A DNA stretch of 64,000 nucleotides, taken from contig JAFDZP010000006.1 in assembly GCA_018266835.1 (NCBI GenBank), forward strand, positions 1 to 64,000, written 5' to 3'. The notes under the pieces are model-generated. The model searched no databases and was not told where the DNA came from. It worked only from the letters and a program-made list of their open reading frames with translations. Origin of the DNA: Bacteroidota bacterium. GTDB lineage: Bacteria > Bacteroidota > Ignavibacteria > Tepidaquicellales > Tepidaquicellaceae. Both the position numbers and the translations under genes were made by a program. Of the stretch, positions 53,526 through 62,071 are shown in pieces (the first letter of the stretch is position 1; each line of letters starts with the position of its first letter).

Positions 53526-55922
53526 TTATTTTGGCAATGTAAAATGGAACTCTGCGCCTTCCCCTTCCTTCCCGATTGCCCATATCTCCCCCCCGTGCCG
53601 GTTAATAATTCTCTGAACAATAGCCAGCCCAACACCAGTGCCCTCAAATTCATCGATGGAGTGAAGCCGTTCAAATATTCCGAAGATCTTATGTACATAC
53701 TGCATATCAAATCCTGCTCCGTTATCTTTAACCCAGTACTCAATCATATCACCACCTTCTCTTGAGCTGATTTCAACAAGGGCGTTTTCCTTCTTAGAAG
53801 AGTACTTAACGGCGTTCGAAATGAGATTGATGAATACCTGTCGCAGCAAAGCCGTATCTGCTTGAGCCGGCAATATCTCTCCTACTTGTATCTTAGCATG
53901 AGAGCTGCCATCCCTCGTGACTTCGTATACAGCTTCTTCTGCCAGCCTTTTCATATCGACAGTCTTCTTCTCCAGTTCCTTTCTTCCAAGCCTTGAAAAT
54001 GCTAGCAAGTCATCTATGAGCATTCCCATATTTTTGGCATTAGACTGAATGACGTCTATCCTTCTTTTGCCTTCCTCGCCGAGCTTAGATGCAAAATCCT
54101 CCTCGAGAATTTTAGCATATCCGCTTACGGCTCTTAACGGTGCGCGCAAATCATGGGAGACTGAATAAGAGAAAGCCTCAAGCTCTTTCATAGCATTGTG
54201 AAGCTGGGCTGTGCGTTCAGTGACTTTTTGTTCAAGTCCTTCATTGAGTTTCTGTATCTCATCCTTAGCTTCTTTCTGAGTGGTAATATCCTGAAAGACT
54301 CCATAAACTCTTATAGCTTTGCCATCTTCAAAATCTGCCTTGCCGATTGCCCGAACCCACAAGTGTTTTCCCTGAGCCGTGATGAACGGAAGCTCAAGGT
54401 CATATCCTTCTCCCGTTGCAATACACTTTTCTAAAGCAGCTTGAATTACAGGTCTTGCTTCAGGAGCATAGAAATTTATAGCTTCTTCTACGGGCGGCAT
54501 AATTCCGGGTTCAAGACCGTGAATGCGGGAAACTTCATCTGTCCATCTTACAGTCATGTTGCTGAGATTCACTTCCCAGCCACCGACTTTTGCCAACGAA
54601 CCTGTGTCCTTCAGTAAATCCTCAGTAAGTTTCCTTGGAGTTATGTCTGTGTTTATCGTAACATATTGATATGGGTCTCCGTTCTCATCTAAGAAAGGAA
54701 CAATAGTGGCATCAACCCAGTAATGAGTTCCGCTCTTCGATTTGTTCTTGAGTTCACCCCTCCATATTTTTCCGCTGGCAATGGTAAACCATAAGTCCCT
54801 CATAAACTCATGTGAGTGGAAATGAGAATTTACCATACTGTAGTCATGTCCGATGAGTTCTTCCCTGCTGTACTCAGATACATTGCAGAAGTTATCGTTA
54901 ACATGGGTAAGAATTCCCCTGCTATCAGAAATTGCAATGATAGAAGATTCATCGAGTGCGTATTTGTAGTCGGATATTTCCTTAATGCTTTCATGCAGCT
55001 TCTTCTCTGCAATGATTCTCTCTGTAACATCATTGGATAGAATAAATCTAGCAGGCTTGCCGTTGATAACAATTTCATGGGCGTGTATTTCCACGTGAAT
55101 AGTAGTGCCGTCTTTTTTAATATGCCTCCAGACTCCCCTGTTATAATCAGTTGCGCTTATCTTTAATGGCCTGTCAAAATTTTTGAAAGCTTCTTTGTCT
55201 TCTTCAGGTCTTATATCATATGCCGTCATAGATAAAAATTCATCATAGCTGTATCCGTAATGCATGACCGCAGCGTCATTTACATCTATAAATTCAAATG
55301 TCTCCAAATCTATTACCCACATTGGCATAGGATTATTCTTGAATAAGTACTTATACTTCTGTTCACTTTTTGATAAGTCTTCTGTGCGTTCAAGAACTTT
55401 CTTTTCAAGATTTGCATTCAGCGCCTGGATCTCCTTTGCCCTCAGAAAGATATCAGCTTCCATAGCTTCAACTTTTGTTCTTAGAGCTTCTGCAAGTTCA
55501 TCTTTCTTAGCCTGCTCATGTTTTATTTTCATGAACGAAGTGACATCTTCTACACGGTGAATTATATATATAACTTCATTATTGGCATCAAGTACCGGAG
55601 TATTTAATGGGCTCCAGTATCTTTCTTCAAAAGTACCGTCAGAACTCCTCACATCATACTTTTGCACTGCCATCGTGTGCGTAGTTTTGTTTTCAAGAAC
55701 AAACTTTAAAGAAGCTTTTAAATTTGAAACACCGTCTGCATTTGGGTCATCAGGATTATCGGGGAACACATCAAATAAATGTCTGCCTGTGATGTCTTCG
55801 CATTTAGTCATAGTAGCCTTACAATATGAATCATTTGCAGTGATGATTGTTAAGTCCGGTGAGAGAATAAGATAGAGTCCGGGAACAGATTCGAAAAGTG
55901 TTTTATAATCTACTTTATTCAT
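53526..55922 (-). CDS. Multi-PAS sensor histidine kinase
   Basis: 798 residues from ATG 55922 (MNKVDYKTLFESVPGLYL); the upstream ATG at 55979 adds an unlikely 19. No membrane helix, so it is cytoplasmic. Four PAS/PAC units (about 5-150, 205-325, 335-445, 450-570; PAC signatures such as 'YWVDATIVPFLDENGDPYQYVTI'), a coiled-coil, HisKA with phospho-His in 'AFSYSVSHDLRAPLRAV', and HATPase boxes 'INLISNAVKYSS', 'VKDNGAGFDM' and 'GTGVGLAIVQRIINRHGG'. No response regulator is adjacent and no receiver is fused, so it is an orphan kinase. The signal is unknown. Confidence 0.93.
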   Translation of the reverse strand: MNKVDYKTLFESVPGLYLILSPDLTIITANDSYCKATMTKCEDITGRHLFDVFPDNPDDPNADGVSNLKASLKFVLENKTTHTMAVQKYDVRSSDGTFEERYWSPLNTPVLDANNEVIYIIHRVEDVTSFMKIKHEQAKKDELAEALRTKVEAMEADIFLRAKEIQALNANLEKKVLERTEDLSKSEQKYKYLFKNNPMPMWVIDLETFEFIDVNDAAVMHYGYSYDEFLSMTAYDIRPEEDKEAFKNFDRPLKISATDYNRGVWRHIKKDGTTIHVEIHAHEIVINGKPARFILSNDVTERIIAEKKLHESIKEISDYKYALDESSIIAISDSRGILTHVNDNFCNVSEYSREELIGHDYSMVNSHFHSHEFMRDLWFTIASGKIWRGELKNKSKSGTHYWVDATIVPFLDENGDPYQYVTINTDITPRKLTEDLLKDTGSLAKVGGWEVNLSNMTVRWTDEVSRIHGLEPGIMPPVEEAINFYAPEARPVIQAALEKCIATGEGYDLELPFITAQGKHLWVRAIGKADFEDGKAIRVYGVFQDITTQKEAKDEIQKLNEGLEQKVTERTAQLHNAMKELEAFSYSVSHDLRAPLRAVSGYAKILEEDFASKLGEEGKRRIDVIQSNAKNMGMLIDDLLAFSRLGRKELEKKTVDMKRLAEEAVYEVTRDGSSHAKIQVGEILPAQADTALLRQVFINLISNAVKYSSKKENALVEISSREGGDMIEYWVKDNGAGFDMQYVHKIFGIFERLHSIDEFEGTGVGLAIVQRIINRHGGEIWAIGKEGEGAEFHFTLPK

Positions 55923-56039
55923 ATTATGAGATTTATAGCCGGGTACTTTGAAAATCAAAATTATTTCATAATAAATCAATATATAACGTAGACGAACGAA
56001 CTATTTAAGGATAATTCCGTAATAATAAAAAACCAGTCT

Positions 56040-57074
56040 ATGGAACGAATAAAGCGCTTCCCTTTCAATTTTATTTTAATCTCCTCAGGAATATTTCTTA
56101 TATGTCTTTATATTGTTTCAACCCAGCAGTTTCAATCAACAAATTCATTTTCAACATTAGCTGTTACGTTTGACCTTACTATAACTTTAACTCTTACATA
56201 TTACTTTTTCATTGGCCGAAAATATAAGTTAACTCCATGGACGATAATTCCGGTTTACATAGTTTCATTAATAGCTGCTAACTCTATAATTCCAACGTCT
56301 AATCATCAGTTTTTTTCATATTTCAAAGAGCTTCTTATAATTCCTGAGCTGTTTATCATTGGATTGTTATTTGCAAAGATTCGTATTGTAATTAAAGAAT
56401 TCAGAAGCATAAATTATATTACTACTGATTTTATTGAGCAACTTTACAGGGCAATTGATAAAGCTGTTAATAGTAAAATCATAAGTTCTATATTTACTAC
56501 TGAGCTATCTATTGTATTTTATGCAGCTACTTTCTGGAAAAATAAGAAGGAGGTTTACCTTGAACAATCATTTTCTACAATTCATAAAAAAACGGGATAC
56601 TCGGTATTCTGGTTTGTAATAATATTAATGACAATTGTTGAAACGTTTTCGTTGCATATTTTCATAGGGAAATATAGCAATATTGCAGCATGGATTCTCA
56701 CGGCTTTAAGTTTTTACGGAGTGATATTTTTAACTGCGGATTTTTCTGCAATGGTAAAAAGACCTATTATTATTACAAATGATTCTATCTATTTAAGAAG
56801 CGGAATGAGATGGAGAGTTATAATTCCCTTAGATAAAATTACATCATTGCAGAGTATCAAAAATTTCAAAGATGACTCGAAAGAATATTTAAATATTTCT
56901 GCGGTTAAACAACCGAATGCTTTATTGATAACAAATAAATATGTTGAAGTAAAAGGACTTTACGGAATTACAAAACACACAACTAAAATTGCTTTCAGTA
57001 TAGATGATTACAACATGTTAGACCGAATTTATAAACAGAACAAGGGTTATAAATCTGAAGTGATAAATTCCTGA
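56040..57074 (+). CDS. Integral membrane protein, unknown
   Basis: 344 residues, about seven membrane helices in the first 240 ('[17 protein letters not shown]', '[20 protein letters not shown]', '[18 protein letters not shown]', '[18 protein letters not shown]', '[22 protein letters not shown]', '[16 protein letters not shown]'), then a cytoplasmic beta-rich tail ('[31 protein letters not shown]') resembling bacterial PH-like domains. Its end overlaps the end of arsC by 28 bases (convergent). Not recognised. Confidence 0.7.
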   Translation: MERIKRFPFNFILISSGIFLICLYIVSTQQFQSTNSFSTLAVTFDLTITLTLTYYFFIGRKYKLTPWTIIPVYIVSLIAANSIIPTSNHQFFSYFKELLIIPELFIIGLLFAKIRIVIKEFRSINYITTDFIEQLYRAIDKAVNSKIISSIFTTELSIVFYAATFWKNKKEVYLEQSFSTIHKKTGYSVFWFVIILMTIVETFSLHIFIGKYSNIAAWILTALSFYGVIFLTADFSAMVKRPIIITNDSIYLRSGMRWRVIIPLDKITSLQSIKNFKDDSKEYLNISAVKQPNALLITNKYVEVKGLYGITKHTTKIAFSIDDYNMLDRIYKQNKGYKSEVINS

Positions 57075-57475
57075 ATCTTACCTTTGATTTCATCTCTTAT
57101 AATACTTATACTTTTCAATTTTTCTTCGTGGTTACCTGTAAGTTTTGATGGGTCAGCAAAAGACCATTGAATTCTTTTTCCTCCGCCTGCAAATACGGGG
57201 CATTTATCTGCTGCTTCTTTTTCACAGACAGTAATCACATAATCAAACTCCTCACCTTTTTCATACATTTCAAATACACTTTTGGTTTTGTTAGACGATA
57301 TCTCTATACCCGCTTCTTTCATAGATTCAACAACAAGAGAATTTAGAACTCCCGGCTCTATACCTGCGCTTTGTGCTTCGAACTTATCTCCTGCGAGATA
57401 ATTAAGAAACGCCTCAGCCATCTGGCTTCTTGCACTGTTGTGAATGCAGACAAATAGTACTTTAACTTTATCCAA
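57047..57475 (-). CDS. arsC: Arsenate reductase, thioredoxin-coupled LMW-phosphatase type
   Basis: 142 residues. P-loop C10-IHNSA-R16 (CX5R) and the redox Cys pair C84 and C92 ('[15 protein letters not shown]'), as in the pI258/B. subtilis ArsC class with C10/C82/C89. '[11 protein letters not shown]' has the general-acid Asp. It reduces arsenate to arsenite with thioredoxin in the cytoplasm. Its start overlaps the acr3 end by 8 bases: last gene of the ars operon. Confidence 0.95.
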   Translation of the reverse strand: MDKVKVLFVCIHNSARSQMAEAFLNYLAGDKFEAQSAGIEPGVLNSLVVESMKEAGIEISSNKTKSVFEMYEKGEEFDYVITVCEKEAADKCPVFAGGGKRIQWSFADPSKLTGNHEEKLKSISIIRDEIKGKIQEFITSDL

Positions 57476-58529
57476 TATGTTTTTGAGTTTGAAAATTCTT
57501 GCGCCATTTTAATGCGACATTTACTAATAGAATTAATACAGGAACTTCAATCAGCGGACCTATAACAGCTGCAAATGCAACTCCGGAGTTTATACCGAAC
57601 ACTGCTATTGCTACGGCAATGCCGAGTTCAAAGTTATTTCCTGCTGCGGTAAATGCAAGGGATGTACTCTTGGCATAATCAGCACCTGCTCTCTTCGCAA
57701 TAAAAAAAGCGCTGAAGAACATAATGACAAAGTAAAAAATTAAAGGGATTGCAATACGTAGCACATCAAATGGAATTTGAACTATTAAATTTCCTTTATA
57801 TGAAAACATCACAAGAATTGTAAATAATAATGCGGTGAGAGTTATTGGACTTATTTTCGGGATGAATACTTTCTCGTACCAGTCTTTTCCTTTCATCTTT
57901 ATAAGAGTATATCGAGAGATTATCCCTGCTATAAACGGAATTCCCAGATATATAAATACACTCTGTGCTATTTGTGAAATGCTTATATCTACAATTGCAT
58001 TCTGTAATCCAAACAACGGAGGTAGAATTGTTACAAATATATACGCGTATATACTATAGAACAAAACCTGAAAGATACTATTGAATGCAACTAGCCCTGC
58101 AACGTATTCATTATCTCCTTTTGCCAGATCGTTCCAAACAATTACCATTGCAATGCATCGGGCAATTCCAATCATTATCAGGCCAATCATGTATTCAGGT
58201 TTATCTGGTAAAAAAATTATTGCAAGCGCAAACATTAAGGCGGGACCGATTATCCAGTTCTGCAATAAAGAAATTCCGAGAATTTTCTTATTAGCGAATA
58301 CTTCATGGAGCTTTTCAAATTTTACTTTTGCTAAAGGAGGATACATCATTAAGATAAGTCCTATCGCAATCGGAATATTTGTTGTGCCTGACTGAAACTT
58401 ATTAATAAAATCTGCTGTGCCCGGTATAAAATATCCTATAGCTACTCCAAGCGTCATTGCAGAAAAAATCCAAATCGTCAGATATCTGTCTAAGAAAGAT
58501 AACCTTTTAACTTTTTCAGTGTTTTCCAA
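57468..58529 (-). CDS. acr3: Arsenite efflux permease, ACR3 family
   Basis: 353 residues, ten membrane helices. The ACR3 hallmarks are present: '[35 protein letters not shown]' with the essential Cys, and '[20 protein letters not shown]' with the essential Glu. It exports arsenite using the proton gradient. It overlaps the small Cys-rich gene upstream by 40 bases and arsC downstream by 8, so translation of all three looks coupled. Confidence 0.96.
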   Translation of the reverse strand: MENTEKVKRLSFLDRYLTIWIFSAMTLGVAIGYFIPGTADFINKFQSGTTNIPIAIGLILMMYPPLAKVKFEKLHEVFANKKILGISLLQNWIIGPALMFALAIIFLPDKPEYMIGLIMIGIARCIAMVIVWNDLAKGDNEYVAGLVAFNSIFQVLFYSIYAYIFVTILPPLFGLQNAIVDISISQIAQSVFIYLGIPFIAGIISRYTLIKMKGKDWYEKVFIPKISPITLTALLFTILVMFSYKGNLIVQIPFDVLRIAIPLIFYFVIMFFSAFFIAKRAGADYAKSTSLAFTAAGNNFELGIAVAIAVFGINSGVAFAAVIGPLIEVPVLILLVNVALKWRKNFQTQKHIG

Positions 58530-58672
58530 ATTTTGCTCCGTTCAAAATTTATTCTATTAAGTAAATCAGAGTTCTTACCATCACTCCAGCAGATTTTTCC
58601 GCTGCCGGAGTTATATGGTGAAGAATTAACATAAACCGTTACTACATTATCGCAATCTTTACAGCAATCCAT
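58490..58672 (-). CDS. Small Cys-rich protein in the arsenic operon (unknown)
   Basis: 60 residues starting [18 protein letters not shown] from the ATG at 58672 (TTG at 58681 is an alternative). Cys at positions 3, 4 and 7 (CCxxC) and one near 29 (KICWSD) could bind As(III) or another thiophilic metal. The C-terminal third is Lys-rich ([14 protein letters not shown]). It overlaps the acr3 start by 40 bases and follows arsM by 18. It does not match ArsD or other small ars proteins that I know. An out-of-frame accident is possible but the overlapping operon layout argues against it. Confidence 0.55.
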   Translation of the reverse strand: MDCCKDCDNVVTVYVNSSPYNSGSGKICWSDGKNSDLLNRINFERSKIWKTLKKLKGYLS

Positions 58673-58690
58673 TTTTAACAATTAAATATT

Positions 58691-59527
58691 TTAGCAGCAG
58701 CCTGCTCCCGGTTCACAGCAAGGTTTCTCTGCATAAACATTTACACTTATTATTGCAGCATCAGAATCTTTAAACTTCTTCAGTTCATCTTCAGAAATGT
58801 ACTTCAGCATTATTTCATCGGGGACATCAATGGCTTTTTCCTTTTGTAGTTCGATTTTCTTAAATCCTGTCTTAGCAATAATATCAAGATATTCATTTTT
58901 TTGAATCGCACCTGATACACAACCCGCATACATCTCTGCAGCTTTTTTAATTCCTTCAGGAAGCTCGCCGTTTATAACGATATCCGATACAGAAAAATGC
59001 GCTCCGTTCTTCATAACTCTGTACATTTCTGCAAATGCTTTTTCTTTATCCGGTACAAGATTTAAAACACAGTTGCTTACAATCACATCCACTGATTTAT
59101 TCGGAAGCGGCATATCTTCAATTTCTCCCTGTATAAACTCAACATTGTTGAAGCCAAGCTTTGCATTATTTTCTCTTGCCTTCTTTATCATTTCATCTGT
59201 AAAATCCAGACCGATAACTTTTCCCTTTTCACCTGCAATTGCTCTTGCAATAAATACATCGTTACCTGCCCCTGAACCTAAATCAAGCACTGTATCTCCT
59301 TCTTTAATCTGCGCAAACTCTGTTGGAAGTCCGCAGCCTAACCCTAAATCAGCATCGGGAGTATAACCTTTCAGCTTGGAATAATTTTCGGCAAATACTG
59401 CATAGTCAACTGTATCGCAGCATCCCGTTGCTCCGCAGCATGATGACTGGTTTTGAGTTTTTGATTGCTTTGCAATCGCTCCATATTGTTTTTTTACTAC
59501 TTCTTTTATTTCTTCTGCTGTTTGCAT
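58691..59527 (-). CDS. arsM: Arsenite S-adenosylmethionine methyltransferase
   Basis: 278 residues. Methyltransferase motif I 'VLDLGSGAGNDVFIA' and 'VIGLDFTDEMI'. The arsenite-binding Cys residues are at 65 (LGLGCGLPTEFA), 153 (SNCVLNL) and 203 (AGCVSGA), matching the conserved ArsM trio, with further Cys pairs at 30-31, 36-37 and at the C-terminus (CCEPGAGCC). It methylates As(III) to mono-, di- and trimethyl forms that leave as gas or are oxidised. Second gene of the operon after arsR. Confidence 0.96.
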   Translation of the reverse strand: MQTAEEIKEVVKKQYGAIAKQSKTQNQSSCCGATGCCDTVDYAVFAENYSKLKGYTPDADLGLGCGLPTEFAQIKEGDTVLDLGSGAGNDVFIARAIAGEKGKVIGLDFTDEMIKKARENNAKLGFNNVEFIQGEIEDMPLPNKSVDVIVSNCVLNLVPDKEKAFAEMYRVMKNGAHFSVSDIVINGELPEGIKKAAEMYAGCVSGAIQKNEYLDIIAKTGFKKIELQKEKAIDVPDEIMLKYISEDELKKFKDSDAAIISVNVYAEKPCCEPGAGCC

Positions 59528-59589
59528 ATTTTAATTTCCTTTCGTTTGTTGTTAGAATTAATTTTAAAATGTGTCAGGACATTTTACTG

Positions 59590-59934
59590 TTAACAGCAAT
59601 TCTTATTAAAGTTTTTGTTGAGGGTTTTTAGTTTTTCAGTGTAAGTATTTAAGAGTTCCAGTTTTTCGTTAAGGACTTTCCAGTCGATGCAGTAACATGA
59701 TTTTTGCCCGTCTATCGTTCCCTGAACTAGTCCCGCTTTCTTCAACTCGTTTAAGTGCTGAGATACAGTTGATTGTGAGAGAGGCATAACTTCAACTATC
59801 TCTCCGCAGATGCACATGTTTTTCTCTGCAAGCTTGTTGAGAATTGAAATCCTTGCAGGATGAGAAATTGCCTTAGCAAAATCCGCTATCTCCTGCTCAT
59901 GCTCTGTAAAGCTTTCTTTTTTAGGTGCTGCCAT
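59590..59934 (-). CDS. arsR: ArsR-family transcriptional repressor
   Basis: 114 residues, winged helix: 'ADFAKAISHPARISILNKLAEKN', then M40-C41-I-C43-GEI, the As(III)-binding Cys pair in the alpha-3 region, recognition helix 'LSQSTVSQHLNELKKAGLV', and more Cys at 80, 82, 113 and 114. It should repress the operon until arsenite binds. Its operator is just upstream (59964-59979). First gene on the minus strand, 62 bases before arsM. Confidence 0.95.
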   Translation of the reverse strand: MAAPKKESFTEHEQEIADFAKAISHPARISILNKLAEKNMCICGEIVEVMPLSQSTVSQHLNELKKAGLVQGTIDGQKSCYCIDWKVLNEKLELLNTYTEKLKTLNKNFNKNCC

Positions 59935-59956
59935 TTAATGTAAAATCCTTTCTATT

Positions 59957-59979
59957 ATCGTATATCGTAAAAATACGAT
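59957..59979 (-). promoter_or_regulatory. ArsR-like operator
   Basis: Perfect palindrome ATCGTA-AAAA-TACGAT (59964-59979) plus an extra half-site ATCGTA at 59957-59962, 23-30 bases upstream of the arsR start. Spacing and symmetry fit an ArsR dimer site. Confidence 0.7.
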
Positions 59980-60053
59980 TAATGTTTCAATGTTTCAAGA
60001 TAAAAGTGGCATAAAAATAAAACTATATTAAGTCTAAATATAAATATTGATTT

Positions 60054-60071
60054 TATCATATATTTATGATA
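60054..60071. promoter_or_regulatory. Palindrome upstream of the cytochrome pair
   Basis: TATCATA-TATT-TATGATA, a perfect 7-base inverted repeat, 50 bases before the b-type cytochrome gene. It differs from the ars operator. Candidate operator of this divergent unit. Confidence 0.5.
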
Positions 60072-60120
60072 CAAATCATATTTTGAAAACGAAATTATAT
60101 TTATTTTTATAAAACTGATT

Positions 60121-60693
60121 ATGAAAAATTCTCTTTTTGTACGTCACGTAATTCCATTTATACAATGGTACGGACTGATGATTGTTATTTCCATTTGTCT
60201 GGATTATTTACTACATCGAATGCAAATAGCTTCGTTAAGCTATTATCTGGGTTACTTCGGAACTGCTCTGGTATTGATTTCATTTCTCTATTCACTTCGA
60301 AAAAGAAAAGTAATTTCCTCCGGTTCACCTAAAACACTATTAAAGATGCATGAGTATCTTGCATGGATTGGTACAATTTTAATTATAGTACATGGGGGCA
60401 TTCACTTTAACGCATTGCTGCCATGGCTTGCAATTCTGATGCTGCTTATTACTTTGGGAAGCGGCTTAGTCGGTAAATTTCTACTCAAAGATACTAATGA
60501 AGCTTTCAAAATGAAAAAAGCGGAACTTGTAAAATCCGGTTTAAGTAATGAAGAAGCAGATAAGAAATTATTTTTTGATTCCATCACCGTTGATGCAATG
60601 AAGAAATGGAGGGTAGTTCATTTACCCATAACTTATCTGTTAGGCATTTTGTCTTTAATTCACATAGTCACAATAATCATGTTCGCAAAATGA
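60121..60693 (+). CDS. Membrane b-type cytochrome (quinone-oxidoreductase-like)
   Basis: 190 residues, four to five membrane helices. Candidate haem ligands are His in 'LLKMHEYLAWIGTILIIVHGGIHF' (two spaced His) and 'WRVVHLPITYLLGILSLIHIVTI' (two more), a cytochrome b561/ferric-reductase-like spacing. A charged loop of about 35 residues lies between ('FKMKKAELVKSG'). It overlaps the decahaem gene by 4 bases (ATGA). It likely passes electrons from quinol to that periplasmic partner; direction and final acceptor unknown. Confidence 0.8.
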   Translation: MKNSLFVRHVIPFIQWYGLMIVISICLDYLLHRMQIASLSYYLGYFGTALVLISFLYSLRKRKVISSGSPKTLLKMHEYLAWIGTILIIVHGGIHFNALLPWLAILMLLITLGSGLVGKFLLKDTNEAFKMKKAELVKSGLSNEEADKKLFFDSITVDAMKKWRVVHLPITYLLGILSLIHIVTIIMFAK

Positions 60694-61589
60694 AGAAGAT
60701 AATTTTTATTCTGATAACCGGTTTGGTAGTATGGGCTGTAATTGAGTATCCTAAGCAAATGGTAAACCCGGGCGATTTAATTGCGGGACATCAAAAATTA
60801 AGTAATGATTGTTATTCCTGTCATAGACCATTCTGGGGGATATCTAATGATAAGTGTATTACATGTCATAAAATATCTGAAATAGGAAAATTAAAGAATT
60901 CAACCGATAGTAATTCAAAAAAAGATAAATCATTATTTCATGAAAATCTTACAAGCCAAAACTGCGCATCTTGTCACACAGATCATATGGGAATTAAACC
61001 TGATACTAAACTTAGTAATTTTAAACATGATTTATTATCCACTGATATAAAAAATAACTGCAGTGATTGCCATACAAAACCAAGCGATAAGCTGCATATT
61101 CCGTTATCATCATCATGCAATAATTGTCACGTAACTACAGGATGGAAACAATCAGTAAAATTTAATCATGATATGATATCTGGTGCTGATAAAAATAATT
61201 GTATAACCTGTCACCAAAAACCCGGTGATTCGTTTCACCAGGGTCTCCTCGATAATTGCAATAAATGCCATACAACTAATAAATGGTCTCCGGCTAATTT
61301 CAACCACTCATCATATTTCTTGCTCGATAAAGACCACAATGCAAAATGTAACGTTTGTCATACATCCAGTAATTACAAAGAATACACGTGTTACGGATGC
61401 CATGAACATACCCAAAGTAATATTTTAAAAGAACATGATGAAGTCAGCGGTAATATTAATGATTGCGTATCCTGTCATACAAGTGGAAATAAGCATGATA
61501 TGAAAGATGGAAATGAAAATAATGAGCGTGACGGTAAAGAATCAAAACATGAAAGTAAAAAAAGAGAAAATGACGATGATGATGACTAA
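60690..61589 (+). CDS. Ten-haem c-type cytochrome
   Basis: 299 residues from the ATG overlapping the preceding stop; a longer frame reaching back to 60606 lies inside the cytochrome b gene and is rejected. N-terminal anchor/signal 'KIIFILITGLVVWAVIEY' without a clear cleavage site. Ten CxxCH motifs (CYSCH, CITCH, CASCH, CSDCH, CNNCH, CITCH, CNKCH, CNVCH, CYGCH, CVSCH) on about 250 residues, resembling the cytochrome c7/NrfB/doxX-type multihaem folds. The tail is highly charged and ends in five Asp. With the membrane cytochrome it makes an electron-transfer pair in the periplasm; the terminal acceptor is unknown. Confidence 0.92.
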   Translation: MKKIIFILITGLVVWAVIEYPKQMVNPGDLIAGHQKLSNDCYSCHRPFWGISNDKCITCHKISEIGKLKNSTDSNSKKDKSLFHENLTSQNCASCHTDHMGIKPDTKLSNFKHDLLSTDIKNNCSDCHTKPSDKLHIPLSSSCNNCHVTTGWKQSVKFNHDMISGADKNNCITCHQKPGDSFHQGLLDNCNKCHTTNKWSPANFNHSSYFLLDKDHNAKCNVCHTSSNYKEYTCYGCHEHTQSNILKEHDEVSGNINDCVSCHTSGNKHDMKDGNENNERDGKESKHESKKRENDDDDD

Positions 61590-61596
61590 TAAGAAC

Positions 61597-61621
61597 ATAA
61601 GTATTTTAAATTAATACTTAT
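61597..61621. terminator. Weak bidirectional terminator
   Basis: ATAAGTATT/AATACTTAT stem between convergent genes; it overlaps the stop of the NTF2-like gene. Confidence 0.45.
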
Positions 61622-61988
61622 TTGATACATGCGAGTGTATCACCTTCCATTCGTTATTTATTTTTGAAAAAGTAGTGCTTTCAATTGCATTCATGGTAAT
61701 ATCTTTGTCGCTCATCTTTCCATCAAACGATATTTTATAAACAGCTACGCCTAAGCTTTTATCTTCAGAAATAATTACCATCAGATCTTCTATATTAAAA
61801 CTTTTTCCCTGCCAGGAATCTTTTTTCAGGAAATCAATAAATTGTTCTTTATTCATTACAGCAGCATTATCGGAGAAATAAATGAAGTCATCAGTGAGCA
61901 TTAACGAAAATTTTTCCCAGTCCTTACTATTGAAGGCATTATAATATTCGTTAAGTTTTAAACTGATTTGTTGTTTATCTTCTGACAT
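61611..61988 (-). CDS. NTF2/SnoaL-like (DUF4440) protein
   Basis: 125 residues. 'LNEYYNAFNSKDWEKFSLMLTDDFIYFSDNAAVMNKEQFIDFL' and 'NEWKVIHSHVSNKY' are the usual DUF4440/SnoaL cone-shaped fold. No signal peptide. Family members are small-molecule isomerases, or non-enzymatic. It is on the minus strand, 83 bases downstream of malic enzyme, and may be cotranscribed with it. Confidence 0.82.
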   Translation of the reverse strand: MSEDKQQISLKLNEYYNAFNSKDWEKFSLMLTDDFIYFSDNAAVMNKEQFIDFLKKDSWQGKSFNIEDLMVIISEDKSLGVAVYKISFDGKMSDKDITMNAIESTTFSKINNEWKVIHSHVSNKY

Positions 61989-62071
61989 AATCTTATTAAT
62001 TATTTCAGTAAAATTAGCTTAAATGAAATAATCTTTCAAAGAAACTTTTATCCGTTTGTGAAAAACTTCCC

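Noticed and set aside
60606-61589. Longer multihaem cytochrome starting inside the cytochrome b gene
   Set aside because: The extra 28 codons are an alternate frame of the upstream gene; ATG at 60690 gives a hydrophobic anchor and a 4-base overlap.
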